Shown here in pieces: positions 1-7,630 of a stretch of DNA of 64,000 nt. How positions within the stretch are numbered: the stretch's first letter is position 1; each line of letters starts with the position of its first letter. Below the pieces are notes generated by a model. It searched no databases, was not told where the DNA came from, and worked only from the letters and a program-made list of their open reading frames with translations. Both the position numbers and the translations under genes were made by a program. This stretch comes from an uncultured Collinsella sp. (GTDB taxonomy: Bacteria; Actinomycetota; Coriobacteriia; Coriobacteriales; Coriobacteriaceae): positions 22,430 through 86,429 of the forward strand of contig UQNC01000004.1 in the NCBI GenBank assembly GCA_900542175.1. The letters run 5' to 3'.

Positions 1-503
1 GCGGGCAGGTCGCGGCAGTCGCGGCCCCATTGCTTCTCGGTGTAGCCCTTCACGAGCGTCTCGAAGATGTCGCGGCCGACGAGCGACAGCGCCTGCTCCT
101 CGAGGTTCTGCGGCTCTCCGATGTTCTCGGCGGCCACCTGCTCGGCGATCTTTGCGCGGGCGTCTGCCGGCGTGACGACGCCCGGCCACATCTTGGCGAA
201 GGTGTTCATGTTGAAGGGCATGTTGTACATGTTGCCGCGGAAGTTGGCGACCGGCGAGTTGACGTAGTTGTTGAACTCGGCGAAGCGGTTGACGTAGTCC
301 CAGACGTCCTTCATGGAGGTGTGGAAGATGTGCGCGCCGTAGCGGTGGACCTGGATGCCCTCGACGTCCTCGGTGTAGACGTTGCCGGCGATGTGGTCGC
401 GGCGGTCGATGACCAGGACCGACTTGCCGGCGCGCTTGGCGGCGTTGGCAAAGACGGCGCCAGAGAGGCCGGCACCGACGACGAGGTAATCGTACTGGGA
501 CAT
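1..503 (-). CDS. glf: UDP-galactopyranose mutase, 5' part (cut by window edge)
   Basis: Interconverts UDP-galactopyranose and UDP-galactofuranose, a flavoenzyme step supplying galactofuranose for cell-surface glycans. The first 167 residues are visible. They begin with an FAD-binding Rossmann segment (YDYLVVGAGLSGAVFA), followed by the family signatures HIAGNVYTE and YGAHIFHT and a GYTEKQWG stretch near the window edge. The ATG at 503 follows an AAAGGAG ribosome site. The 3' half lies outside the window, so completeness cannot be judged. No strong terminator separates it from the ATPase gene upstream, so partial read-through is possible. Family assignment is by recognised motifs. Confidence 0.93.
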   Translation of the reverse strand, partial: MSQYDYLVVGAGLSGAVFANAAKRAGKSVLVIDRRDHIAGNVYTEDVEGIQVHRYGAHIFHTSMKDVWDYVNRFAEFNNYVNSPVANFRGNMYNMPFNMNTFAKMWPGVVTPADARAKIAEQVAAENIGEPQNLEEQALSLVGRDIFETLVKGYTEKQWGRDCRDLP

Positions 504-667
504 GGATGAACTCCTTTGTATGTAATCAAACAGTTACTTAGGATTTGGGACAAATAAACCTGATAATTCTGTTCCAAGGATTAGTGTACCAGGCGTGTTG
601 TAGGCTTTCTTTCAGTAGCTTCAGCTCATGTGCATAGCCCCGGTTTCTAGATGATTTAAAGAATCTG

Positions 668-1669
668 CTAATTCGTCTTCAAACACTCCGGTAAGACTTT
701 CGATACGGCATTCATTGCCTGCGGCTTTAGGTACTGCTCGTTGAGTCGTGCCTTTTTGTAAGCGTAGCGAGTGTCTGCTGAGTATTTGACCAGCACATCG
801 GTGAAGAACCGCTCCCAGCTTAAATAATCGCGACTTTCGATATAGCTTGAGGGGTCCTCGAGGATCTTGGGAATGTCGCTGCTGGGTATGAGCTCGGAGC
901 GCAGGAGTGTCCACTCGAACGATTCCGGGAGGAATAGGCGAACGTTCTTGTAAACGCGCTGTCCGAGCACCTTTTCGATGTAGGGACCAAACGCTGCGCC
1001 GTCTCCTATGGCAAGAACGTTTTGCTCGGGGCATTCGTGAATCGTACGTTTTAGATTCGCAACGCCGGTGGCGGTATAGCAGGGAATCCCGAGTCGGTTG
1101 CAAAGAGCGTTGTAGAATTGATAGCCAGATTTGCTATCCTCGACAACTACGGCGTCGGGTACCTCGAATCCAACATTTAGATCCTGGTAAAGCATGTTTG
1201 CCGTGTGGCTGTATATCGGTTTTGTTACCGAGTAGAAGCGTTTATCGCTCTTTCGACCATTGATTGTTTTACTCGTGGTGTTTACCAGCTTTAGGATTTC
1301 GTCGACACTGTAGGGGAGTTCGCTGGCGTCTCGGCGAGATATCAGGACAAAATAGTTGGACGACCCGTTAACGGCTTTTGCGAAGTCCTTTGAGTAGATA
1401 AATTCGTTGCCCTCATCTAAAAAGATTATTGAGTCCTCGATAATCGAAAGCTCGCGCTCCCAACGCCTGCCAGATAGCGTTTCACAGGGAACGTCACAAC
1501 TGAGCGTGACGCCGCTTTCCGGTCCTCGGTCGTTGTAGTCGCGAATCATCGAGATGAGCGTCGTTTTGCCCGTGCCGCTGTTGCCGCGTATAAAGGAAAT
1601 ATTGCGCTTAAACGTGAGTGTGTATTTGACCTTTGCACGCTCTACGACAACGGTATGCGTTCCCTTCAT
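668..1669 (-). CDS. P-loop ATPase, partner of DUF4869 protein; function unknown
   Basis: 333 residues. Walker A GNSGTGKTT lies at residues 29-37 and Walker B IIFLDE at 81-86; a sensor-like strand YFVLISRRD lies at 106-114. The arrangement resembles compact ABC/AAA-type ATPases that lack a recognisable signature motif. The second half has a hydrophobic strand ending in an acidic residue (AVVVEDSKSG, E177) and a later LAIGDGAAFG with D223. That spacing recalls the TOPRIM domain of OLD-family nucleases, but the DxD pair is not intact, so this is only a suggestion. The ATG overlaps the DUF4869 stop by one base (TAATG), so the two are translationally coupled. Base composition is visibly poorer in GC than the flanking aro and glf genes. 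No signal peptide or membrane segment is seen. The function is not known to me. Confidence 0.75.
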   Translation of the reverse strand: MKGTHTVVVERAKVKYTLTFKRNISFIRGNSGTGKTTLISMIRDYNDRGPESGVTLSCDVPCETLSGRRWERELSIIEDSIIFLDEGNEFIYSKDFAKAVNGSSNYFVLISRRDASELPYSVDEILKLVNTTSKTINGRKSDKRFYSVTKPIYSHTANMLYQDLNVGFEVPDAVVVEDSKSGYQFYNALCNRLGIPCYTATGVANLKRTIHECPEQNVLAIGDGAAFGPYIEKVLGQRVYKNVRLFLPESFEWTLLRSELIPSSDIPKILEDPSSYIESRDYLSWERFFTDVLVKYSADTRYAYKKARLNEQYLKPQAMNAVSKVLPECLKTN

Positions 1670-2118
1670 TACTCATCAACATCCAAAAAGTCATTCGTGG
1701 CGCCGACAAACTCCTGCATGTTTCTGACGATGCGGCCATCGTTTTCAATGCGGATTTCAAAGCTCTTCCAGGGGAATTTCATGATGTGGTATAAGGTCAC
1801 CAGCACATCCTGCTCTTTGCCGATCTTGAGTAGCCAGCGGGCACAGTTGTCTCCGCAGGTGGATGCGTTGAACACCATACTTGGGAGATTGCGCACCAGC
1901 AGCAGCGTCTTAACGCCGCCGGACAGTTCGAGTGGAGTGATTGAGCCCAGCTGCTTGCTTACGATGTTGTGGGGACCGATGAGCTCTGATCCGTCCACGC
2001 TTTTAATAATCTGTGCGGCCATAGGGTCTTCGAACCATGAGTCCAAGTATGAGTTCCTAAAATAGGTTTCGGTATCGTAGATGGAACCGGGGTAATCCCC
2101 CAGGTGAATGCTCAGCAT
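1669..2118 (-). CDS. DUF4869 domain-containing protein
   Basis: 149 residues, which I recognise as DUF4869: an N-terminal LSIHLGDYPGSIYDT, then YLDSWFEDP, the hallmark LSGGVKTLLLV, and NASTCGDNCARWLLKI with paired cysteines. The domain spans essentially the whole protein. No catalytic motif is obvious, although the Cys-Gly-Asp-Asn-Cys segment could bind a metal. It is the first gene of a two-gene unit with the downstream ATPase. A GGAG ribosome site precedes the ATG at 2118, and a TATAAT hexamer (plus-strand 2150-2155) lies just upstream. Proteins of this family are described only as domains of unknown function. The pairing suggests that it is a substrate, regulator or adaptor of the ATPase (inference). 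Confidence 0.78.
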   Translation of the reverse strand: MLSIHLGDYPGSIYDTETYFRNSYLDSWFEDPMAAQIIKSVDGSELIGPHNIVSKQLGSITPLELSGGVKTLLLVRNLPSMVFNASTCGDNCARWLLKIGKEQDVLVTLYHIMKFPWKSFEIRIENDGRIVRNMQEFVGATNDFLDVDE

Positions 2119-2149
2119 GTGGGTCTCCAGACGTAGTGTGACTGCAACG

Positions 2150-2155
2150 ATTATA
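2150..2155 (-). promoter_or_regulatory. -10 element for the DUF4869/ATPase pair
   Basis: The minus strand reads TATAAT 32 bases upstream of the DUF4869 ATG. No convincing -35 hexamer is present because the aro-operon terminator hairpin lies immediately upstream. The pair therefore probably has its own weak or activator-dependent promoter. Confidence 0.4.
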
Positions 2156-2170
2156 TGCCAGTAACAAAAT

Positions 2171-2199
2171 GCCGGCAGCAGCGAGGTGCTGCTGCCGGC
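2171..2199 (-). terminator. Terminator of the aro operon
   Basis: A perfect 12-bp stem (GCCGGCAGCAGC / GCTGCTGCCGGC) with a 5-base loop (GAGGT), followed on the minus strand by ATTTTGTTAC. Flanking ACAAAA and TTTTGT extend the pairing. It sits between the aroQ stop and the DUF4869 start and would end the aro transcript. Confidence 0.8.
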
Positions 2200-2248
2200 G
2201 CTGGAGTTTTGTTCGTGTGAATCGGTGTTAATGTATTGATCCGCGAGG

Positions 2249-2686
2249 CTACTTTTCGAGATGCTCCCTCAGCAGCTCCAGTGCGTGGGCGTAGCCCTGC
2301 AGGCCTTCGCCGGTGATGGTGGCGAAGCAGGCTAGGCGTGCATAGCTTACCTGGCGGAAGTCCTCGCGCGTCTCTACGGCGCTGATGTGGACCTCGACGG
2401 CAGGGATGGCGACGGCCTTGAGGGCGTCGAGGATCGCGACGCTCGTGTGCGTGTATGCCGCCGGGTTGATGACGATGCCGTCGACCTTGCCGTAGGCTTC
2501 CTGGATCTTGTCGACGATGCTGCCCTCGTGGTTGGACTGGAAGACCTCGACCTCGTCGAAGCCCTGTGCGGTGCCCGCTTCCTGGCAGATCTGCACTAAG
2601 CGGTCGTAGTTGTCACTGCCATAGATGCCCGGCTCGCGAATGCCGAGCATGTTGAGGTTGGGGCCGTTGATGACGAGTACTTTCAT
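2249..2686 (-). CDS. aroQ: 3-dehydroquinate dehydratase, type II
   Basis: Dehydrates 3-dehydroquinate to 3-dehydroshikimate, the third shikimate step, as a small dodecameric cytosolic enzyme. The 145 residues start MKVLVINGPNLNMLG and carry the catalytic-tyrosine lid (GIYGS), FQSNHEG, the substrate-binding INPAAYTHTSVAI and EVHIS with the catalytic histidine. The usual Asn after EVHIS is Ala here (HISAVETRE). The reading frame extends further upstream, but an AGGAAG ribosome site and family length fix the ATG at 2686. It is the last gene of the aro operon, separated from aroE-aroK by 85 bases that hold a REP-like hairpin. Confidence 0.95.
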   Translation of the reverse strand: MKVLVINGPNLNMLGIREPGIYGSDNYDRLVQICQEAGTAQGFDEVEVFQSNHEGSIVDKIQEAYGKVDGIVINPAAYTHTSVAILDALKAVAIPAVEVHISAVETREDFRQVSYARLACFATITGEGLQGYAHALELLREHLEK

Positions 2687-2730
2687 GGTTGCTTCCTTTG
2701 CGGTTGGGCGGGCGGAGAGGCGGAACGGAA

Positions 2731-2767
2731 AACCACCACAAAGGTACCTGTCCCCTTTGTGGTGGTT
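2731..2767. repeat. REP-like palindrome in the aroK-aroQ gap
   Basis: A perfect 13-bp inverted repeat, AACCACCACAAAG / CTTTGTGGTGGTT, with a short GC-rich loop containing GGTACCTGTCCC, flanked by AAAA and TTTT. Its core CTGTCCCC also occurs in the repeats around the transposase gene near 63 kb. It could act as a bidirectional attenuating hairpin inside the aro operon. It is best read as a dispersed REP-type element (inference). Confidence 0.6.
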
Positions 2768-2771
2768 TTGG

Positions 2772-4022
2772 TTAGAGAGCGGGTGGGAGGGTGTCGAGGA
2801 GGGCTTGGGCGGTGTTGGCGGCGCAATCGCGCGAGTCGATGAGGTAGTCGGCCCAGGCGCGGTAGCGCGGCATGCGCTGCTCGGCCAGCTTGTCGATGCC
2901 ATCGCGGGCGGTGATGGGGCGACCCTTGCGGGCGAGTTCGTCGAGCTTACGGTTGAGCATCACGATCTGGCTGTTCTGGTGCAGTAGCGGGTAGTTCTCG
3001 TCGCGCGTGACCACGCCGCCGCCCGTGGAAAGCACCAGGCCGCTGCGCTTGGAGATGCCGGTCAGCGCCGCCGTCTCCTGCTCGCGGAAGGCCGCCTCGC
3101 CGCGCTCGACGATAAAGTCGGCGCAGGGCATGCCCAGGCGCTCCTCGAGGGCGCGGTCCAGGTCGATGTGCTCTCGCCCCGTGAGCAGGGCAATCTGCTC
3201 GCCCACGCGGGTCTTGCCCGAGCCCGGCATACCGATCAGCGCGATGTTCTGTTCGCGGCGTGACAGGCGCTCCGTTACGTCCAGAATGCGCTCACGCGGA
3301 GTGACCTGGCCGGTGTAGCGCTCAACGGCTTGCGCCGCCTGGGCCACGAGCATGAGCAGGCCGCCGATGCAGGGGATGCCGCGGCGCTCGGCCTCGAGCA
3401 TCAGGCCCGTGCGTGCAGGGTTGTAGACAATGTCGATGACGCCCTCGAGAGCATCGAGCCCCTCGAGCGTGCAGGGGGCATCGGGACAGTGGGGGAACAT
3501 GCCGGCGGGCGTGCAGTTGACGAGCAGTGCGGCGTCGGACTGCTGCGCGATGTTGTCGTAGTTGACTTCGCTCGTGCGGCCGACCGGCACGACGATGGCG
3601 CCCAGGTCGCCGAGCACCATGCTGGCAGTGGTGCCGGCGCCACCGGTGGCACCGAGCACGAGGGCCTTCTTGCCGGCAACCTCGACGCCCAGCTCCTCGA
3701 CCAGGCATTGGAAGCCAAAGTAGTCGGTGTTGTCGCCGCGCAGGCGGCCGTCGGGCAGGCGCGTGATGGTGTTGACGTTTCCCATACGCTCGGCGAGTGG
3801 ACTCAGCTCGTCCAGGTATTCCATGACGGCGCGCTTGTAGGGGATGGTCACGTTGGTGCCCTCCCATTCGTCACCCGTCATAAAAGCCTGGAGGTCCTCG
3901 GGCTCGCGCTCAAATCGTACGTACTCGAGCCCCGCGAGCTCCTTGTAGATGGTCGGGGTGTAGCTGTGGCCCAGCACGCGGCCCAGCACTCCGTAGGGGC
4001 GGGTTGCGGCGACATCGGTCAT
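2772..4022 (-). CDS. aroE-aroK: Fused shikimate dehydrogenase - shikimate kinase
   Basis: A 416-residue bifunctional protein. The N-terminal ~265 residues are AroE, which reduces 3-dehydroshikimate with NADPH: substrate loop GHSYTP (family usually SxS, here SYT), NVTIPYK with the catalytic lysine, GDNTDYFGF, and the nucleotide-binding GATGGAGTT. The C-terminal ~150 residues are shikimate kinase: P-loop GMPGSGKTRVG, DLDRALEE, ERGEAAFRE with the shikimate-binding arginine, and STGGGVV. The short linker contains LSRREQN. The two domains catalyse consecutive-but-one steps (4 and 5) on the same intermediate. The ATG directly abuts the pheA stop (TAGATG). Both active sites look intact. Confidence 0.95.
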   Translation of the reverse strand: MTDVAATRPYGVLGRVLGHSYTPTIYKELAGLEYVRFEREPEDLQAFMTGDEWEGTNVTIPYKRAVMEYLDELSPLAERMGNVNTITRLPDGRLRGDNTDYFGFQCLVEELGVEVAGKKALVLGATGGAGTTASMVLGDLGAIVVPVGRTSEVNYDNIAQQSDAALLVNCTPAGMFPHCPDAPCTLEGLDALEGVIDIVYNPARTGLMLEAERRGIPCIGGLLMLVAQAAQAVERYTGQVTPRERILDVTERLSRREQNIALIGMPGSGKTRVGEQIALLTGREHIDLDRALEERLGMPCADFIVERGEAAFREQETAALTGISKRSGLVLSTGGGVVTRDENYPLLHQNSQIVMLNRKLDELARKGRPITARDGIDKLAEQRMPRYRAWADYLIDSRDCAANTAQALLDTLPPAL

Positions 4023-5168
4023 CTAGAGCACCTCCGTGTAACTGCCAAAGTAGGTGAAGCTCTCGCACACGTCGTCGATGGAATCGAGCAGGTCATCGAG
4101 GGCCTTGCTGCCAAAGGGGCAGTCCAGGTCAAAGTAGAACATAAACTCAAAGTCGTGCCCGGGGATGGGGCGGCTCTCGAGCTTGATGAGGTTGATATTG
4201 AGCGCGTAGAAGCGCTCGAGTACGCGATAGAGTGCGCCCGGCTCGTTGGCCGTGGTAATCATGAGCGAGGTGCGGTTGGCGCCGGGGTAGACGCGTGGCT
4301 CGCGGCTGATGACGACAAAGCGCGTGTAGTTGTTGTCCGAGTCCTGGATGTTGGGCTCCAGTACCTCCAGGCCGTAGAGTGCGGCGCAGCTGCGCGATGC
4401 GATCGCGGCAACATCGGTGCGTTCGGAGCTGGCGACCATCTCGGCCGACATGGCCGTGTTGGGGTACTTGGTGGCGTGCAGGTCGTGCGCCTCGATAAAG
4501 CCGGCGCATTGGGCAATGGCCTGGCCGTGGCTGTAGACCTCGTGCACGTCCGCAAGCTTGGCGCCGGGCTTGACGAGCAAGTTGTGGTCGATTTTGAGGC
4601 GCAGCGAGCGCACGATATGGAAGTCGAATTGGGCGAGCAGGTCGTAGACGGCGTTAACCGAGCCGGCGGTGGAGTTCTCGATGGGCAGCACGCCAAACTC
4701 GCAGAAGCCGTCGCGCACGGCGCGCATGACGCCCTCGAAGGTCTCGAAGAACGCGATGTCGGGCACGTCGAAGAGTTTGCACGCGGCGATTTGACTGTAA
4801 GCGCCCTCAACACCCTGGCAGGCGACGGTGGCCGTCTGGGGGAAGGGCGTATCGAAGGCCTCGGCCGTGGCGTGTGCCCTTTGCGAGACCGTGATGCCCT
4901 TGAGCTCGTTGATATAGCGCTGCTGCTCGGCCTTGCTCATGCTCATGAGGAGACGGAACAGGGTGATGGTCTGCGCCTCGTAGCGCTCGGGCGCGCGGCT
5001 GGCGAGGTTGTTGAGCTTGGAGCGCTCACGGGCGGGGTCGAAGACGGCCTTGCCCATCTCGATTTTTGACTTGGCGACCTCGGTGGCAATGTCCATGCGC
5101 TCGACAAAGCTGTTGAGGAGCGTGGTGTCGATGGCATCGATGGCCTGGCGGATGTCAGCAAGGTCCAT
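4023..5168 (-). CDS. pheA: Chorismate mutase / prephenate dehydratase (P-protein)
   Basis: Converts chorismate to prephenate and then to phenylpyruvate for phenylalanine synthesis. 381 residues. The N-terminal ~90 residues form an AroQ-type helical chorismate mutase (DIRQAIDAIDTTLLNSFVER). The prephenate dehydratase domain follows, with the signatures GVEGAYSQIA, FGVLPIENSTAGSV and the conserved threonine region NNYTRFVVIS. A C-terminal ACT domain has ANEPGALYRVLERF and KLESRPIPG, the phenylalanine-binding ESRP motif, so feedback inhibition by Phe is expected. The start is placed at ATG 5168 because upstream codons read into poorly conserved sequence. The gap to aroC is 43 bases. Confidence 0.94.
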   Translation of the reverse strand: MDLADIRQAIDAIDTTLLNSFVERMDIATEVAKSKIEMGKAVFDPARERSKLNNLASRAPERYEAQTITLFRLLMSMSKAEQQRYINELKGITVSQRAHATAEAFDTPFPQTATVACQGVEGAYSQIAACKLFDVPDIAFFETFEGVMRAVRDGFCEFGVLPIENSTAGSVNAVYDLLAQFDFHIVRSLRLKIDHNLLVKPGAKLADVHEVYSHGQAIAQCAGFIEAHDLHATKYPNTAMSAEMVASSERTDVAAIASRSCAALYGLEVLEPNIQDSDNNYTRFVVISREPRVYPGANRTSLMITTANEPGALYRVLERFYALNINLIKLESRPIPGHDFEFMFYFDLDCPFGSKALDDLLDSIDDVCESFTYFGSYTEVL

Positions 5169-5211
5169 GGAGACCCCTTTCACGTGTCGGGGGATGTTGA
5201 GGGGTGGGTAG

Positions 5212-6309
5212 TTAGCGCTGGGCGGCGTCTTCGAGGAGGGCGTCCCAGATGGCAAGGGCGGCGGCTGCCTCGGCTACGGGGACAGCTCGGGGGACGATGC
5301 AGGGATCGTGGCGGCCGTGGACCGAGAGCTCGGCATTTTCCATAGCGTCCATGTCCACCGTCTGCTGCTCGCGGCCAATGGAGGGCGTCGGCTTTACGGC
5401 CATGCGCCACATGACGGGCGCGCCGGTCGAAATACCGCCCAGGATGCCGCCGGCGTTGTTGGACTCGACCTCGATCTCGCCGGTCTCGGCATCGATGCGA
5501 TACGGATCATTGTTCTCGCTGCCGCGCATGGCGGCCACGGCAAAGCCCATGCCAAACTCCACGCCCTTTACGGCGGGAATGCCAAACGCGATCTGCGCGA
5601 TGCGGTTCTCGATGCCGTCGAACATGGGGTCGCCGATGCCCGCGGGAAGCCCATAAATGCCGCACTCCACGATGCCGCCGATGCTGTCGAGTTCGTCGCG
5701 TGCGGCTAGGATCTCCTCGCGCATGCGGCCGGCTGCGGCGGCGTCAATGCAAGGAAGATCGTTCGTTTGGATCGCTTTGCGGTCGGCCTCGCGATAGACC
5801 ATATCGTCCATCGGCAGGTCGGAGATACCGCCGATCTGCGCGACGTGCGCCATTACTTTAATGCCGCGGGCCTCGAGTGCCTGCAGCGCAATGCCGCCGG
5901 CGATGCACAGGGGTGCCGTTAGGCGGCCGGAGAAGTGCCCGCCACCGGCGACATCGTGCAAGTTGTGATACTTCACGCGCGCAGGGAAGTCCGCATGTCC
6001 GGGGCGGGGCTTGCGGCGCAGCTCGGAGTAATCCTTGGAGCGCGTGTTGGTGTTCTCGATAATCGCGGCGATGGGCGCGCCGGTGGTATGTCCATCGACC
6101 ACACCGGCGATGATGTGGGCGGCGTCGGCCTCGCGGCGTTTGGTCGCGGTCTCGTCGCGACCGGGGGCACGACGGTCAAGGAAGGCCTGCAGCCGCCCCT
6201 GGTCAACAGCGATGCCCGCCGGAATGCCATCGAGGGAGCAGCCGATGGCGGGGGAGTGCGACTGGCCGAAGATGCTTAAGTGCAAGACGTTGCCAAAGGT
6301 CGAGGACAT
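5212..6309 (-). CDS. aroC: Chorismate synthase
   Basis: Carries out the FMN-dependent trans-1,4 elimination of phosphate from EPSP to give chorismate, the last common step of aromatic synthesis. 365 residues, with the family signatures GQSHSPAIG near the N-terminus, RPGHADFPARVKY (residues ~110), HDVAGGGHFSGRLTAP, and the late RGSENNDPY and NNAGGILGGISTG. Length is normal for the family. The ATG at 6309 lies one base after the aroA stop, so translation is coupled. Substrate- and flavin-binding histidines are visible in GQSHS and GGGHFS. Confidence 0.96.
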   Translation of the reverse strand: MSSTFGNVLHLSIFGQSHSPAIGCSLDGIPAGIAVDQGRLQAFLDRRAPGRDETATKRREADAAHIIAGVVDGHTTGAPIAAIIENTNTRSKDYSELRRKPRPGHADFPARVKYHNLHDVAGGGHFSGRLTAPLCIAGGIALQALEARGIKVMAHVAQIGGISDLPMDDMVYREADRKAIQTNDLPCIDAAAAGRMREEILAARDELDSIGGIVECGIYGLPAGIGDPMFDGIENRIAQIAFGIPAVKGVEFGMGFAVAAMRGSENNDPYRIDAETGEIEVESNNAGGILGGISTGAPVMWRMAVKPTPSIGREQQTVDMDAMENAELSVHGRHDPCIVPRAVPVAEAAAALAIWDALLEDAAQR

Positions 6310-6310
6310 G

Positions 6311-7630
6311 CTATTCCTCCTCGAGTGTGACCTTGCCGCCCAGCAGGCGGTAGTGGTCGAAGAAATCGGGATAGGACTTGTTGACGGCCTCGGCGCCGTG
6401 GATCACGACCTCGCCGGTGGCGCGGCTCGCGGCGATCGCGGCCATCATGGCGATGCGATGGTCGTTGTGCGAATCGACTTCGCCGCCGGTGAAGGCATCG
6501 ACACCCTTGATGATGAGGTCATCGCCGGCAATGCGCACCTGCGCGCCCAGCGCGGTGAGCTCGCGGGTGGTCGTGACCAGGCGGTCGGATTCCTTGATGC
6601 GCAGACGGGCGCAATCGCGGATAAAGGTGCGGCCCTGCGCCAGCGAGGCTACGGCCGAGATGACGGGCACCAGGTCAGGAATGTCGTGGGCGCTCATCTC
6701 AAAGCCGGCGAGCTTGTCGGACTTCACGGTGGCGGCGTTGGTGGAGCGCACGATGCGGGCGCCAAAGCGCGAAAGCGCGGCGAGCACGTTTCGGTCGCCC
6801 TGCGCGGAGCTCAGGGATACGCCCTCCACGGTGATGGGGTCGGCGCCGATAGCGCCGGCGCACAGCCAAAAGGCGGCGTTGGACCAGTCGCCCTCGACGG
6901 CTACGCTGCCGGGCGTGCGGTACGAGCCGCTGCTCACGCGGAAGTTCGTGACTTCGGGCTGGCCGTCCTTGGCCGGAATACGCTCGACGTTGACCTCGAC
7001 GCCAAAGGCCTTCATGGCCTGGATCGTCAGGTTGATGTAGGGACGGCTCTCAATGAGGCCGGTTACCTGCACGCAGGAGGGCTGGGCCAGCAGCGGGGCT
7101 GCCAGCAGCAGGCCGGAGATATACTGCGAGCTCACGTTGCCCGGAAGCACAAAGGTGCCCGGGCGCATGCGTCCGCTCGTCTTGAGCGGAAAACCGCCCA
7201 GACCCTGTAGGTCGCAGCCGGCGGCGATGATCTCGTCCGAGAGCGGGGAGAGCGGGCGGGCGCCCAGGCGGCCCTGGCCTACGAAGGTGGCATCCGCACC
7301 CAGCGCGCAGACGACAGGCAGCATAAAGCGGAGCGTGGATCCACTTTCGCCGCAGTCAAGCGTGCCGCCGGCAAGGGCCTTGAGCAGGCCAAACTCAACA
7401 CTCTTCATGGTGGGGTGGACCTGGAAGCCGTCCTCGACGGTCTCGATGCGAGCACCCAGGGCCGTAAGGCAACGCACCGTAGCCTCGATGTCGGCGCAGG
7501 TGGTATTGCAGGTGACGTGTGTCTCGCCGTTGGCAAGCGCAGCGCAGATGATGAGGCGATGCGCCATCGACTTGGACGCGATGGCGGGAACGGTGCCCTT
7601 GAGCGGGGACGGGGTGATGCGGGCTAGCAT
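6311..7630 (-). CDS. aroA: 3-phosphoshikimate 1-carboxyvinyltransferase (EPSP synthase)
   Basis: Transfers enolpyruvate from PEP to shikimate-3-phosphate. 439 residues, with the paired beta-alpha repeats typical of the family: an N-terminal substrate-binding KSMAHRLIICAAL, DCGESGSTLRFMLPVV (around residue 90), SSQYISGLLLAAP, EGDWSNAAFWLCAG, and a C-terminal RIKESDRL and DHRIAMMAAI. The ATG at 7630 has an AAGGGAG ribosome site and overlaps the end of aroB by seven bases. Longer upstream reading lies inside aroB and is not conserved. Glyphosate sensitivity class cannot be decided safely from the motif alone. Confidence 0.95.
   Translation of the reverse strand: MLARITPSPLKGTVPAIASKSMAHRLIICAALANGETHVTCNTTCADIEATVRCLTALGARIETVEDGFQVHPTMKSVEFGLLKALAGGTLDCGESGSTLRFMLPVVCALGADATFVGQGRLGARPLSPLSDEIIAAGCDLQGLGGFPLKTSGRMRPGTFVLPGNVSSQYISGLLLAAPLLAQPSCVQVTGLIESRPYINLTIQAMKAFGVEVNVERIPAKDGQPEVTNFRVSSGSYRTPGSVAVEGDWSNAAFWLCAGAIGADPITVEGVSLSSAQGDRNVLAALSRFGARIVRSTNAATVKSDKLAGFEMSAHDIPDLVPVISAVASLAQGRTFIRDCARLRIKESDRLVTTTRELTALGAQVRIAGDDLIIKGVDAFTGGEVDSHNDHRIAMMAAIAASRATGEVVIHGAEAVNKSYPDFFDHYRLLGGKVTLEEE

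Noticed and set aside
3330..5069. 579-residue open frame antisense to aroE-aroK and pheA
   Set aside because: Crosses two recognised genes; composition is typical of an antisense shadow and no motif is seen.
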